From Arabidopsis thaliana (taxonomy: Eukaryota; Streptophyta; Magnoliopsida; Brassicales; Brassicaceae), in assembly GCF_000001735.4 (NCBI RefSeq), contig NC_003071.7, positions 11,277,151-11,341,150 of the forward strand: a stretch of 64,000 nt of DNA. Reading direction: 5' to 3'. Shown here in pieces: positions 34,032 through 47,024 of this stretch. Positions within the stretch are counted from its first letter, which is position 1. Each line of letters begins with the position of its first letter. The position numbers and the translations under genes were made by a program. The notes beneath the pieces are model-generated. The model worked only from the letters and a program-made list of their open reading frames with translations, was not told the DNA's origin and ran no database searches.

Positions 34032-37000
34032 TTAACTCTCATCCATCGCATCCCTTGATTGCGTTGAAACCGAGTCTTCAAGTGCTTCAAGGAATGAGTC
34101 CACTGTGAACTTGTCTGCAAAAGTTAAAACTGCATAAGAGAAAAAGAAACAACAAGAATGGAAACAACATCGTAAGAATCACTCACATTTACTTGGGTCT
34201 ATACCAAACTGAGTCAAATCTATTTGTCCTGTGCGGAGTACCTAAAGAGAGAGATGTTGAGTTAGAATATCGACCCAAGAATGGAAACAGCATTGTCACA
34301 GATGGGCTTACATAGGTAAATGCATCTACTTGTTGACGAAAAGGAGGGCTCTGCAACAACTCCAGTATATCTTCTGCCCTAGAATGACCCTGTGATTGAT
34401 TAGATTAGCCTTTGGGTTAGTCTGGTACATGACCAATGTGATTAGCCTCAGCTTAGCTTTCAATCTCTTGTTCTTTAAGCTTTAGCAACGGGTCCTTTAA
34501 CAAGAGCTAAGGCTAAGGTTTCGCATCATATCAATTTGGTATCAGAGCCAGGTTAAAGGGAAGTTTTTGCTTAAAACCTCTGGTCCATAACAGACATTTT
34601 CAGAAGACAGAACTAAAATGGAGAGAATTGCATGTAATGTTCATATTCATAGAATACAGAAACATTGAAGACCAAGACATACCTCAGGTAAATGCGAAGA
34701 TAGTCGTTCTTGTACCGGCAACGCCTCAAGCAATGGCATTATCAACTCCGGTTTCAAGATATCCCCTAATGCTAAACCTTTGAACGATATAACAAGAGTG
34801 GACGATGAGGTCAGTAATGAACAATAGTAGAGAGAAAGAACAATTAACAGTTGAGAACATATTATTGATCACAGAAAAAAGCTGGGCACTGCCATTTCCA
34901 ACCAATGCAGACTTTAGGATAAATATATAATGTCTTCGCACCATATCATATACAAATAATTTAAAACATTGAAATTATTTACCTTCGTCTTGATCTCCAG
35001 CAATACCTAAACATTACAACCGTACCTAAATAAGTATAAGAGGGAAACCAAAAAATCCTATTGATAGGAGAACCTAGAGATAGAGAATTGTACCTACAGG
35101 GCCACCAGAGAGGTTGTTCAGAATTCTTTGCAGGTCTGCCAGCTTAACCGGTCCAGAGGACGATGTCACGTCACTCACCTCTGAAGACAAATTTGGTACA
35201 ACCAAGTTTCCCGCTCTATGCAAGATGAAAAAATTCAAATAAGCCATAGCATTCTATATAAGCTAATACTTTTCACATGGTATTCAAACTGCAAATCAAG
35301 GATATTTGTTGAAAATCTTCACATAATAACGAAAAACATATGACTCTGAAATTTAAGCTTTCCGAATCTCATCAAAAAAGAGTCTGATAGCTTTTCGCAG
35401 AAAATCTATTGACCCCTGAGTGGCCATGTCTACACAACTTTAATGTGCAAAGTCCATTTACACAACTCACAAGTAGGATGTAAGTTACCAAAGCATTCCA
35501 CAGATGCAACATAAGGAAAAATAGCAAGAAAATATATGTTTCAATGACACTGACCACAAAGCAATCAACCCATTTCTGAAGATAAAATGGTAAGCCAGTT
35601 ATGTACTTTGCAAAACCGACAGTGAGACTATCACTTTGACATTAATCAGTACCTAGATGATGTATTATCCTCTGCCATGTCTTCCAGCTCCTCCGTGATA
35701 GCAGCTGCAAGTCCTTCTTCACCAGGAAACTCTGGTGCACAGGAAAATTTATTAGATTGATTCAACCTTTTCGTCTTATGCAATTGACTACGTATTGTCA
35801 CTATCAAGCATGCGTAATACACATAAAGAGATGAGAAAATAACATTTACATGCTCATATGTGAATTATTGCAGAATCTTAGTGACATTATAAGTAAAAAG
35901 GCTACAATTTGTGGCGTCCATTCCATCTGGGATAAGAGAAGTTTTCGAGTGCTAAAAAACAATAACACATTTTAGCTCCTCACTTCAAACTTTTCTTAAT
36001 ACGCAAACCAACAATGACAAGCAAGAAATCAAACATACTCTTGCAAATCTGATCTTTGATATATATTAAAAACTTCTTCACCATTCAGTCGATAAGCGCA
36101 TTAGACTGATTGGTAGTCACACTCAAGATCCATTTACGCAGGAAATTTAAAAAAGTGGTTCCTTCTATGGTACAATTACAACTAAATTTGGATTCGATGA
36201 AATATAAAAGCAAGCAGAAATATGGATTTGAACCAGTGTTCTACAACCAAGGCGCCACCTATTCGTGGCAAATTTTTTCATATTCATGATGGAAACGATT
36301 ACATGAGCTAATGAAAAGAAATTGTTGTGCATGCTATTTGGAAAGGGAAGCTCCTTATAAATATTAGTACCATGAAACTATTACCAAATCCGCGTTGACA
36401 CATAAAATGCCAGATGAATGAATGTACGAAGGAATATGTATTTTAATTTTAAGGATAAGAAAGCTAGTTTGCTCATCATGGAAGTTGGAAGGTTAAACAG
36501 TAAGAAAGACATTAGTACAAGGATGCAGTCATATCCTAGACTGTTTGTAACAAGGTAGGAATGTTACATGCCTAGTGGTTGATTGAGGTATTGATTGACT
36601 GAAGAGCACAATTCTGCATCACCTTCAGCTCTTGGCTCCTGCAAAATAATTTAGAAATAGAGTTCTGAGAGACAAACAAGATCAAAGATATAAGTGATTA
36701 AGGTGAACAAACATACAAACATATCTTTAAGAAAACAAACAAGTAACCTGCATCCAGAAGAATAACTTGCGGTCATCACTGTTGAACTTCAGAATATACA
36801 CCCTGTCTGAGGATTGATTAACCTTTTCAAATAGAGCTTCATCTGGGAAAACAATTTGATCCTATAAATAGGTATGGTCAAGGAGAAAACTTCGTAACTG
36901 GAACATCTGGTAGCAACAATTAATAAATCCTTCAGTTTTTGTTCTATTCATGCATGGCAAAAAATAAAAAAACCTCCTAGGTGGATAGAGCTAAGAAATT

Positions 37001-37567
37001 TGACCGTCTTGGGTCACGAATCCACTGGTATAGCAAAGACTTGATACTAGGAGAATCTCTAGTCCTTTTCTAAAATTCAAAAAAACAAGTGCAGAGGATA
37101 CATCTTCTACTGTATTCTGGTTTCGATCAAGCCACTGGAAATGAATCAGTCCCTCGTCACCCTAAAAGAAAGGATAACAGGATTAAAAAACCTAGGTTAA
37201 CATTTACAGAGAACCAGTAATAAACGTGTTCTGACACCAACAATTAGATTCCGATATGCTTTAACTTCAATAGGAAAAGCTGATACACTCCAACGTTCAA
37301 TGGAAACGAATAAATTCAAATTACTAAATGGAAACTAAAAGCGTCGACATTACTCTAGCTATGCGGACAAGTCCTTTTCGTGCATCAGGGACAACTCTTG
37401 TTCCCTGCAAAGACATCTTCCCAGCACGAAACTCAAGCATGATCTCCTGCCAAAATTAGTCCAAACATAAGTGTAAGAACCTTCGTAATTAGTCTAAGAA
37501 CAATAAGAGAAAGATAAACACCACCTATAGTTACCTGCATCACGGGAAACGCTTCGCTTGAACTCAT
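34032..37567 (-). CDS. RPN13: 26S proteasome ubiquitin receptor RPN13
   Basis: Twelve coding exons on the minus strand: 37535-37567, 37354-37446, 37102-37161, 36748-36861, 36572-36638, 35653-35731, 35094-35215, 34983-35006, 34683-34777, 34312-34389, 34187-34241, 34032-34114; 903 nt, 300 residues. Residues about 10-115 form the Pru domain ([45 protein letters not shown]), which binds ubiquitin and docks on RPN2. The C-terminal region from about residue 180 is the DEUBAD domain that recruits the deubiquitinase UCH37. Exon 8 is a 24-nt micro-exon. Frame forces intron 5 to start with GC rather than GT. Intron 9 contains a retrotransposon primer-binding-site motif. Recalled as At2g26590. Confidence 0.95.
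34537..34548 (+). mobile_element. Retrotransposon primer-binding-site relic in RPN13 intron 9
   Basis: TGGTATCAGAGC, the sequence complementary to the 3' end of initiator tRNA-Met used by most plant Ty1-copia and TRIM elements, preceded by CA and a TT-containing spacer as expected after an LTR. The whole intron is only 293 bp, so this would be a remnant or part of a miniature (TRIM-like) element lying antisense to RPN13. Confidence 0.5.
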
Positions 37568-39576
37568 AATCACCACCTCTTTCTAGTGAACACTATTCAG
37601 TAAACAGAGAAATCAGAATAAATTCAGCTTGGTGCTCTTAGATCAAGGCTTAAAACAAGTTCTTCTGCAAAGTTTATTGACAACAATCATATGTATACTA
37701 AAGATAACGAAATCCGTGAAAATTGCAAAACCAAATCTCGAACAGAGCAGATTGAAGCGAAGATAACAAAACGCTAGGGTTACCAATCTTCGTAGAAATT
37801 GAAAAAAAGAGAGAGAGAGAGAGAGATTTACAACCTTAAGGCTAGTGTGTTGACAAGGTTAAAGAATACCTTAGCAGAGGAAAGTTCGCGAGTAATGGAT
37901 TTTGGAGAGAAAGAAAACGCTTCTCGTTTTTTTTTTTCTTTCAATTGCGTCGTCTCTTGTGTTTTTTCTTTCTTCTTGTATAAACAAGGGCCCCTATAAG
38001 GCTACAAACAACAATTCATCCGAACAACTCCAAGCCCAATCCGAATTTTTCTTCATTAGGCTTTTAATTTTTGGGTTTGCTGCAAACAAAACCTGTAAGT
38101 CAATTTCGTTTACAAATCTACCATTCATATCCGAACTATACAAGTTAATCATATGAACTCTAAAGTCATCCGCAAAATAAACTTCGGTCATATCGATGAC
38201 GTGACATCGCTAAAAAGGACATGAATTTCATTAGTTTCTTGTGCCATAAAACATAACAAAAAATGACATGAAAATTAAAGAAAATATCCATTGAAATATC
38301 GATTTGGGGGAAACATTAAGGTTTAGAGAGTAGTTCATTTGGAAGAATTCGATATGGGAAATGATGGTATCGTGATCCACTTAGATTACAGAGTGGTTCG
38401 ATTGAGGTCATATTATTAATCTATATTAAGAGAGTCAAATTGATTTAGAGGGTTTTTCGAAATAACTATCTTTTTTATATAAATTTTAAGGTGCAAATGA
38501 TTGCCTAGAATTAAGAAGTTGAAAGAATTGAATGAGCATTCATCTAATATTTTACCATTTAAAATGAATAAGTTGGAAAAATAATACAACCATTTCAAGT
38601 TGGAAAAATGAACTAATTATTAAAAATAAAGTTATAACTTGTTCATCTCATATTTCGCAGAGGAATGAGTTGAATATCGCAGAGGAATGAGTTGAATAGT
38701 ATTCAACTTTTTTTTTTCAACTCAAATTTTCTATTTTTTTTCATCGTTATCCAACCATTTGCAGCCTTAATATATTCAGTTCAAGTGAATGATCAGATCA
38801 CTTAACTTAGAAAACTCACATTATTTATTGCAAACTTAATCACTTGATTATTCCATAATCTAATTAGGCTAATTCTCTACCAAACCTCTCTCATATCACT
38901 TAACGCAGCCAATATCTAAATAGTCTGCTAAATTCTCAATCATCCATCTTTCTATACAAAACTAAAAAGTTAAATTATAAAGTCTACAAGAAAAGTTGGA
39001 ACCCTAGTAAACAAACATACATTTTACAAACAGAAAAAAAGCACTTGAGAAAAAGTAATACAATGAGGTCCATACACGTCTGATTTAGCTGTAATGTTGG
39101 TACGTCCAAAGAAACTCACCGTCCAACCACATCACTACTTAACCACTACGAAATTTCCATCTTATTATTCTTCTTTATCATTTCTTATTAAATTCAATTT
39201 AACTTCTTATTTTAATAACCAAATAAAAAAGTTTCAACAAGAATAAAAAAAAAGTAAAGTGTTATTCATATATTCGACAGTGACGAAAACAAGAAACTCC
39301 AATCAAACCCAAAAGCCCAAAACCCAGAAGAACAAAAAATCTCTCTTTTGAAAATTCTCCTTTTGCAAATCATTCAAGTGAAGCACAATCATCTTCTTCT
39401 TCTTCTCCAGCTTCATCAATCTCTTCTAGACTTTTTGCGTTTACCTGAAAAACTGTTTTGATCGTAAGTATCTGATTGCTTCGATGTCGCTGTCGAATCA
39501 GATTCCCGTTTACTCTCGATGACCCTTTGCTTCTTCTTCCACTTTTTTTCCACAGTTTTCTGATAACTCTTCTCAG
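37568..39576. other. Divergent upstream region of RPN13 (-) and the GH17 gene (+)
   Basis: 2.0 kb. The left part carries the RPN13 leader, a (GA)n tract at 37809-37826, and a TGGGC core (minus strand, near 38034) resembling the proteasome-related cis-element bound by NAC53/NAC78. The right part has the GH17 leader, with a probable 5' untranslated intron at 39464-39555 (donor GTAAGT, acceptor CACAG). A 22-bp tandem duplication (CGCAGAGGAATGAGTTGAAT) lies at 38656-38699. No gene between them. Confidence 0.5.
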
Positions 39577-41065
39577 ATGAGAAGTTCTAAGTTACTTCTT
39601 CTCAAGTTCTTCTTCTTCTTCTTCTTCAATCTGACTTCGCTTGGTACAGTGTCTTTCTATTATTAATTCTATTGCTAAAAAAAAAATTCTAGGTTAAGTT
39701 TAAATTTCAATTTTCAACTCTTATTACGATGTTGGGTTTTGCTAATTTCGTTGATTGATCAAACATAGTTGAATCTTAAATGTTATGATTTTGAATTTCT
39801 GGTTGTTTTTTTTCTGATGATTTTTTTTTTTTTTTTTTGATCTTTAAGAGTATCAAGTTGATGGAGCATTTGTTGGAACATATGGGATAAATTATGGAAG
39901 GATAGCTGACAACATACCATCTCCGGAGAAAGTAGTTTTACTTCTAAAGCAAGCTAAAATTCGGAATGTGCGTATATACGATGTAGATCACACTGTTCTT
40001 GAAGCTTTTAGTGGAACTGGTTTAGACCTTGTTGTTGGACTTCCTAATGGGTTTTTAAAAGAGATGAGTTCAAATGCTGATCATGCTTTCTCTTGGGTTA
40101 AAGAAAATATTCAGTCTTTCTTACCCAAGACTCGGATTCGCGGTATCGCTATAGGTAACGAAGTTCTTGGAGGCGGTGATTCTGAGCTCGCGGGAGCTTT
40201 ACTTGGTGCTGCTAAAAATGTGTACAATGCGTTGAAGAAAATGAATCTGGAGGACACTGTGCAGATCACTACGGCTCATTCACAGGCTGTGTTTTCTGAT
40301 TCCTACCCGCCTTCGTCTTGTGTGTTTAAAGAGAATGTTGTTCAGTTCATGAAGCCATTGTTGGAGTTTTTTCAGCAGATTGGGTCTCCTTTTTGTTTGA
40401 ATGCTTACCCTTTTTTGGCGTACACTTATAATCCGAAGGAGATTGATATCAACTATGCTCTTTTCAAGCCAACGGAAGGGATATATGACCCGAAAACCGA
40501 TTTGCATTACGATAACATGCTTGATGCTCAGATTGATGCTGCTTACATGGCGTTGCAAGATGCTGGGTTTAAGAAGATGGAGGTTATGATCACTGAAACT
40601 GGGTGGGCTTCTAAAGGGGATTCAGATGAACCTGCAGCAACACCAGAGAACGCAAGAACGTATAACTATAACCTCAGGAAGAGGCTTGCTAAGAAGAAAG
40701 GGACACCTCTTAGACCAAAAACGGTGCTTAAAGCCTATATCTTTGCATTGTTCAATGAAAACTCAAAACCGGGCAAGAGTTCTGAGACACACTTTGGACT
40801 TTTTAAACCTGATGGAACCATATCATATGACATTGGATTCAACAATCTAAAGTCTGATTCTCCCAAGTCACTCATTTCATCATCAAAGGTATGAATTCTG
40901 TCATTAAGGAGGCCATAGTATACTTGTAATGATTGTATCCATTATATAGAACATTTTGCTCTTTGAGTCTCATTCCGACTTTGAATCTTCTGCGTTTTGT
41001 TGCAGTCAGCTCGTTACTATGTGGCATTGGTCATCTCTGTCTCGGCTTTCCTCTTGATGATATAA
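39577..41065 (+). CDS. GPI-anchored glucan endo-1,3-beta-glucosidase, GH17
   Basis: Three coding exons, 39577-39643, 39849-40888, 41006-41065; 388 residues. Residues 1-23 are a signal peptide with a Phe run. The mature enzyme opens with GAFVGTYGINYGRIADN, the usual GH17 start. The acid/base is Glu127 in IAIGNEVL and the nucleophile is Glu272 in MITETGWASKGD. No CBM43/X8 domain follows. The protein ends in a Ser-rich linker and a hydrophobic tail (YYVALVISVSAFLLMI), as expected for a GPI anchor signal, and that tail is the separate third exon. Likely a cell-wall or plasmodesmal beta-1,3-glucanase acting on callose. Recalled as At2g26600; specific role unknown. Confidence 0.93.
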
Positions 41066-41620
41066 ATGCGGAAATGGTGTGAGCTTTGACGATCCTTGGA
41101 TTTGGTCGTACATTCGTAGCACTATAATATATATTACTAGGGTTGGGACGCTAACGAAATGGTAGGAGCACAAATTTACTGCAATTCTCATATATGTAGC
41201 CAAGAGATATCCAGAAAAGATATCACCAGACACTATCATATATACACATCTTATGTAAAACAAATCTAATACATAAATTTGGGTCTCTGCTTATATTTTG
41301 TTGGATTGGATACTGGGGAAATTAACGGATATCATATTCAAATCTTTCATAATCTGACAAGCCTCTGGGTTCTGCGTCATTTTTGTGTAATAGAAGACTG
41401 GTTTTGTGGAGGTAGTGTAGAGGATAAAAATAGCAGGTGTGTCAATGAGAGTGTCGTAAATAGTGTTGAGGTAAAAAAGATCCTAGTGGTTTGGGTTTTC
41501 AGTTATGGAGAGTCTTCAGCCTAAAGAGAAGCGTATCCTCATTAGTGTCTTATTATCTCTCCCTCCAAATTCACAAACTTACATATTACGTAATGCTGCT
41601 CATAGCGACAAAATTCAAAA
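41066..41620 (+). other. GH17 3' flank and WD40-gene leader
   Basis: 555 bp between two plus-strand genes. It contains the GH17 3' untranslated region and the leader of the WD40 gene, including an out-of-frame ATG at 41505 whose 61-codon frame overlaps the main start. Confidence 0.5.
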
Positions 41621-44600
41621 ATGTGTTCCTCCTCCGACTGTATTCTTCCTGGCCCACCGAGCCGAAGCAACCTATCGGCTGCTGACCTGAGCCCTTCCGG
41701 CCTCTTGGCATTTGCCTCTGGTTCTTCTGTCTCTCTCGTCGACTCACGCTCTCTCCAGCTCATTTCCTCCGTCTCTCTCCCGTCTCCCATCTCTTGTGCA
41801 TTTTCTACGGTCACCTCTGTTCGTTGGGCTCCTGTCCCTGTCCAGCGTGATCTCTTCTCCTCTGATCTCCTCATCGCTGTGGGTGACCACCTCGGCCGCA
41901 TTGCTCTCGTTGACTTCCGCCTCTGTTCTGTTCGTCTATGGCTTGAACAAAGCTGTGACAGTGCTAGTGCTAGAGGGAAGAGCCTTGGTTGTGGTGGCGT
42001 ACAGGACCTATGTTGGGTATTGGCTCGGCCAGACTCCTACGTCCTCGCTGCCATTACCGGTCCATCTTCTCTCTCGCTATACACGGATTCAGGACAATTA
42101 TTCTGGAAATATGACGCATCACCTGAATATTTATCATGCATTCGTTGTGACCCCTTTGATTCCCGCCATTTTTGTGTCCTTGGCCTCAAAGGGTTTCTTC
42201 TCTCTTTGAAACTTCTTGGGACAACCGAGAATGACGTCCCTACAAAGGAGTTTCAAATCCAAACAGATTGCAGCGATCTACAGAAGCTAGAACGGGAAGT
42301 TGTTGCTAGCAGCAGTCACTCAACATGTCCTGCATCAGCCGTTTTTCCTCTCTATTCCGCTAAATTCTCTTTCTCACCGCATTGGAAACACATCCTCTTC
42401 GCCACATTTCCCAGAGAGCTTTTCGTGTTTGATTTAAAATATGAAGCAGCCCTCTACGTAGTAGCATTACCTCGTGGCTACGCAAAGTTTGTAGATGTTT
42501 TGCCTGACCCAAGCCAGGAGTTTCTATACTGCCTTCACCTCGATGGCAGGCTAAGCATTTGGCGACGAAAAGAGTGCGCCGAGAAGTTCTCTATTCATCT
42601 TTGTTCCTCTCTGTGGTATTTTCTTAGTTCATTCTGTTTGTTTTCTCACTTTTGTAGAGGGGAACAGGTCCATGTCTTATGTGCAATCGAAGAGTTCATG
42701 CCAACGATTGGTAATTCTGTACCATCACCATCTCTTCTGACTCTTCTAATCTCCCAATTGGATTCAACCCTCCAGAACATCAGGACTATCCATTCAGATG
42801 CTCTTTTGGATAGTTCAGAGCTCGAGATTTCTTTTGATTTCAACAACGATGCTTTTCTTCTATTCAAAACACATTTCATATCTATATCTGATGATGGTAA
42901 AATATGGAGTTGGATCTTGACTTTTAATGGAGATGAGGATTCTAATCCTCAAACTAATGAGAATCTGATAGAGAGTCCTACTAATGGCAATCAAGATCTC
43001 CATCCTAATATATCTTTCGAGGTCTATGATAAAAACTGGAACCTTCTTTGCTTATCTTTCCCCTTCAATATTTTTGTGTTTACATGAAACTCATTGATAC
43101 AGATCACATTAGTTGGACAACTTCAACTTCTCTCGTCCGCAGTGACTGTGCTTGCGATACCAACACCTTCCATGACCGCAACATTGGCTCGTGAGTTGTA
43201 TAGACAACTCGTGAATTTAAATATTAAATGAAAATCTCAAGCTCATGGATAGGAATGTATTGTTTGAAGGTGGAGGGAATTTTCCTGCTGTAGTAGTTCC
43301 TCTTGTAGCTTTGGGAACCGAAGCTGGCACAATTGATGTTGTTGATGTGTCTGCAAACGCAGTGGCAGCAAGTTTCTCTGCACACACTAGTAGTATAAGG
43401 GGTTTGAATTGGCTAGGAAATTCGAGACTAGTTTCATACTCTTGTAGTCGGGTAAAGAAAAATTCATATCTGTAAGATCCTTAATAATTTTTGCTCGATT
43501 TCCACTGTTTGAACACTAGAAATGTTGCTTTGGTGATGTCAGGTGAGTAAACGAACAGGTGGGTATGTTAATAAGCTCGTCGTCACATGTCTTCGGAGTG
43601 GCGTCAGTAGAGGCTTTCGAGTATTGCAAAAGCCAGAGCGAGCTCCTATAAGAGCTTTGAGGGCTTCATCTTCTGGGAGGTTGGTTTCTTTACTTTTTCA
43701 TAGGCTTCACAAAGAGATGAAAGAGTCTTTGACATCATGTTTTCAGGTATCTTCTTATTTTGTTCCGTGATGCTCCAGTAGAAGTATGGGCAATGACTAA
43801 AAGCCCTGTGATGGTGAGTTTGGAGTGATGGAAATACTTGAGAAAGTTATGATGAAATGGGTTTGTAGTTATATTACTATGTCTTGTACTTTGATGTAGC
43901 TTAGATCACTAGCTCTCCCATTCACGGTTCTAGAATGGACTCTCCCAACTATTCCAAGCATAGCTCAGAAGAGTCTTTCAAAGCAGCTTTCGATGTCTTC
44001 TAACCAAGAAGTAAATGTTACACCTAGTGACATTGAAACTCCAAACGCATCAGATTCTAGTAAGCGACTTTCTATAACAATTTAATCATCTTACCTTGAA
44101 ACTTGTGACAAAGGAATTCCTTTCTAACAGAAGCTGTAGCTGCTGATGCACTCCAAGATGATGCTTCTGAAAGTTTCGCATTTGCACTGGTAAATGGTTC
44201 ACTTGGCGTATTTGAAGTTTACGGACGAAGAATTCGAGATTTCAGGTTGCTTTTCAGGGAAAACATCCTCAAAGCCATTTTTTATTTTTACATGCACTAA
44301 CAATGTTAATTTAATTTCTTTTGTTAGACCAAAATGGCCGGCGTCTTCTTTCATCTCTACCGATGGGTTAATTACTGCTATGGCCTATCGCTTACCTCAT
44401 GTTGTATGTACTATGCCTCTTGATGATATATCTGTCTGGTTTTAAGCAATATCTTAGAAAATCACTTAACAGGTTACAGGTGACAAGTTAGGGAACATAC
44501 GGTGGTGGGATGTAGTATCCGGTAACTCATCTTCGTTTAACACCTGCAAAGAAGGAATAAAGAAGATCAAATTTTCCCCTGTCTTTTCTGGCGATATAAG

Positions 44601-47024
44601 CAGAGGACGAATAACAGTGCTATTTTATGACAACACATTCTCTATCTACGATCTCGTAAGATTTCTTGTAATTTTTAGACGTTGTTATAAGAGGTCTCAT
44701 ATTCTTAAGTCATAATAATGGTCTAGTGAACACTTTTTCTCATAGCTTTTACTTGAGTTGTTTATAAACAAGTTTGTCATTCCTTAGTAAACCATGAACT
44801 TTGTATCTTCATTGCAGGATTCGCCAGATCCGTTGGCCATTTCTCTTATGCGGCCTCAAATTCCTGGAACCCTTATACTTGAACTTGATTGGCTGCCTCT
44901 CCGAACTAGCAAATTTGACTCGCTTGTGTTGTGCGTTGCTGGGACTGATGGTAGCTTCCGCCTGGTGGAGGTTCATTTGTAAGTGATGTGTCTGCTTCTT
45001 AGTGTATAATGTAAAGTCAGAGGAGAATCATCTTGATGTTTATTGATTTTTTACATACAGAGATGAAAAAATGACAACCCAAATACCTCCCAAGGAAAGA
45101 TTTCGTTCTGTGCCTTTATGCACTCCTATGTTACTCCCAACACCACATGCCCTGGTAAGGTTAATCTATGTTTGGTTTTGAGCTGATCAGAAGTAGGTTA
45201 GCTTACAGTCTATTTCTAGGCGTTACGGATGATCTTACAGCTTGGCGTGAAGCCATCTTGGTTCAACACTTCTAGTACATGTATTGACAAACGACCACAT
45301 TCTATTCCGGGAAGAACTTCATCTTCTAAGGATCTTCGTAGTTTCATGATTGATTTCCCACCAATCGGTGACCCTGCGGTGTTGGAAATGTTTCTTAAAG
45401 TATTAGAACCATATCGCTCAGAAGGTTGCGTTTCACTGCTAATTCTCCATAAAACATTTTGTTTGCCTTTTCATGATGAATGATGTTTCCTCATTTTTTT
45501 TCTGTAAAATTGTTCGAAATGCTGATGGCTAAAGGTTGCCTACTTGACGATGAGAAAGCCAAATTATATTCCAGTCTAGTTAATAAGGGTTGTGCTGCAA
45601 GATTTGCTTTCGCGGCTGCAATTTTTGGAGAAACTTCCGAGGCACTTTTCTGGCTACAACTGCCTTCTGCCATGAAACATGTCGTCAACAAAACAGCAAG
45701 TAAGTCTGCGAAGAAGCAATTTGAGGAGACAGCTACGCTGAGTAAAACGTCATCAAAGGGCCCATCATCTACAGGATTTGAGAAAAATGGTTCTATGGTA
45801 AGTCGTACTATGGAATAAATTAGAAACTGAATACCTTTTTGACTGAACCCTTATGAATATTATGTGGTTGTTGTACAGAGTGAAGGTCAGCTTAGACTAA
45901 TGGCTTTTGAACAAAAAGATTTATGGGTATGCGCTAATGAGCGAATACCGTGGCATGAGAAACTGGAAGGGGAAGAGGCCATTCAGAACCGAGTACATGA
46001 GTTAGTCCTTATCCTGTTCCAACTAACATTATACTTGAAGATTTGAGGCTAACATACTGTTTGCTTTTGATGAGCAGACTTGTATCAGTTGGGAACTTGG
46101 AAGGTGCTGTGAGTTTGTTACTCTCCACTTCTCCAGATAGCTCTTATTTCTATCCAAATGCCTTACGTGCTGTTGCTTTATCTTCCACGGTGTCAAAATC
46201 CCTCGTTGAGCTAGCGGTGAAGGTAAAATAAGGTAACCATATTTCATCTCTGCATGGGGAATCACAAAACCTGACTTTTTTCCTTGACATTGTTTCCATA
46301 TGAAGGTAGTTGCAGCCAACATGGTAAGGTCAGACAGGTCACTTTCTGGAACTCATCTTCTATGTTCGGTAGGAAGATACCAAGAAGCTTGCTCGCAGGT
46401 TAGGTTTTGCTTAAATTTTTTTGGAGAAAATCTTAATGGGGTTTCAGATCCCAAGATTTCTTAATGTGTGGGTCAGTGCAGTTACAAGATGCTGGTTGCT
46501 GGACGGATTCTGCAACATTGGCAGCAACACATTTAAATGGATCTGACTATGCGAGGTGTGTCATATAATCTTTAACTATATCAATGGTGATGTTGGTAAT
46601 CAATTCAAATAACTCTTGTTACTCTAAACTCAGGGTGTTGCAAAGGTGGGCAGGGCACGTCGTGAACATTGAACACAACCTCTGGAGGTATATTTATATA
46701 TACAACCAAACTAATCCTTCGTTTTGGTATAATGTATTCCATTATAAATGAGGATACAAGTAACCTTAAAATGAATCTTCGAATTTCAGGGGTGTGATAC
46801 TATATGTAGCGGTAGGAGCGTTTGAGGAAGCTTTAGCAGTATTTCGCAAAGCTGAGCGGGCAGAGACTGCAGCTATTTTCATTATGGCTTGCCGAGAAAC
46901 TCTAGCAGATAGTTGGAGCATTGATCCAAAAAATGAAGATGTGATGGTAGTTACTGAAAGCTATGCATTGTATCAGAGGAAGTTGGTGCATTTATGCATG
47001 GATTCACCTCCATCTTTTCACTGA
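41621..47024 (+). CDS. WD40-repeat protein, WDR11-like (transducin family)
   Basis: Twenty coding exons: 41621-42573, 42658-43021, 43103-43190, 43270-43451, 43543-43679, 43747-43813, 43900-44059, 44131-44245, 44328-44403, 44473-44655, 44818-44978, 45061-45154, 45220-45424, 45535-45797, 45879-46000, 46078-46222, 46306-46398, 46482-46555, 46634-46687, 46790-47024. They sum to 3,771 nt and keep frame throughout, giving about 1,256 residues. The N-terminal part shows degenerate WD repeats (LPGPPSR, ASGSSVSLVDSRSLQL, DGRLSIWRRK, GTEAGTIDVVDVS, DKLGNIRWWDV). The C-terminal half is helical, as in WDR11 and coat-like proteins. Plant WDR11-like proteins are probably endomembrane trafficking factors; this is inference. 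The start codon is the least certain part. Recalled as At2g26610, with a close paralogue at At3g33530. Confidence 0.88.
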
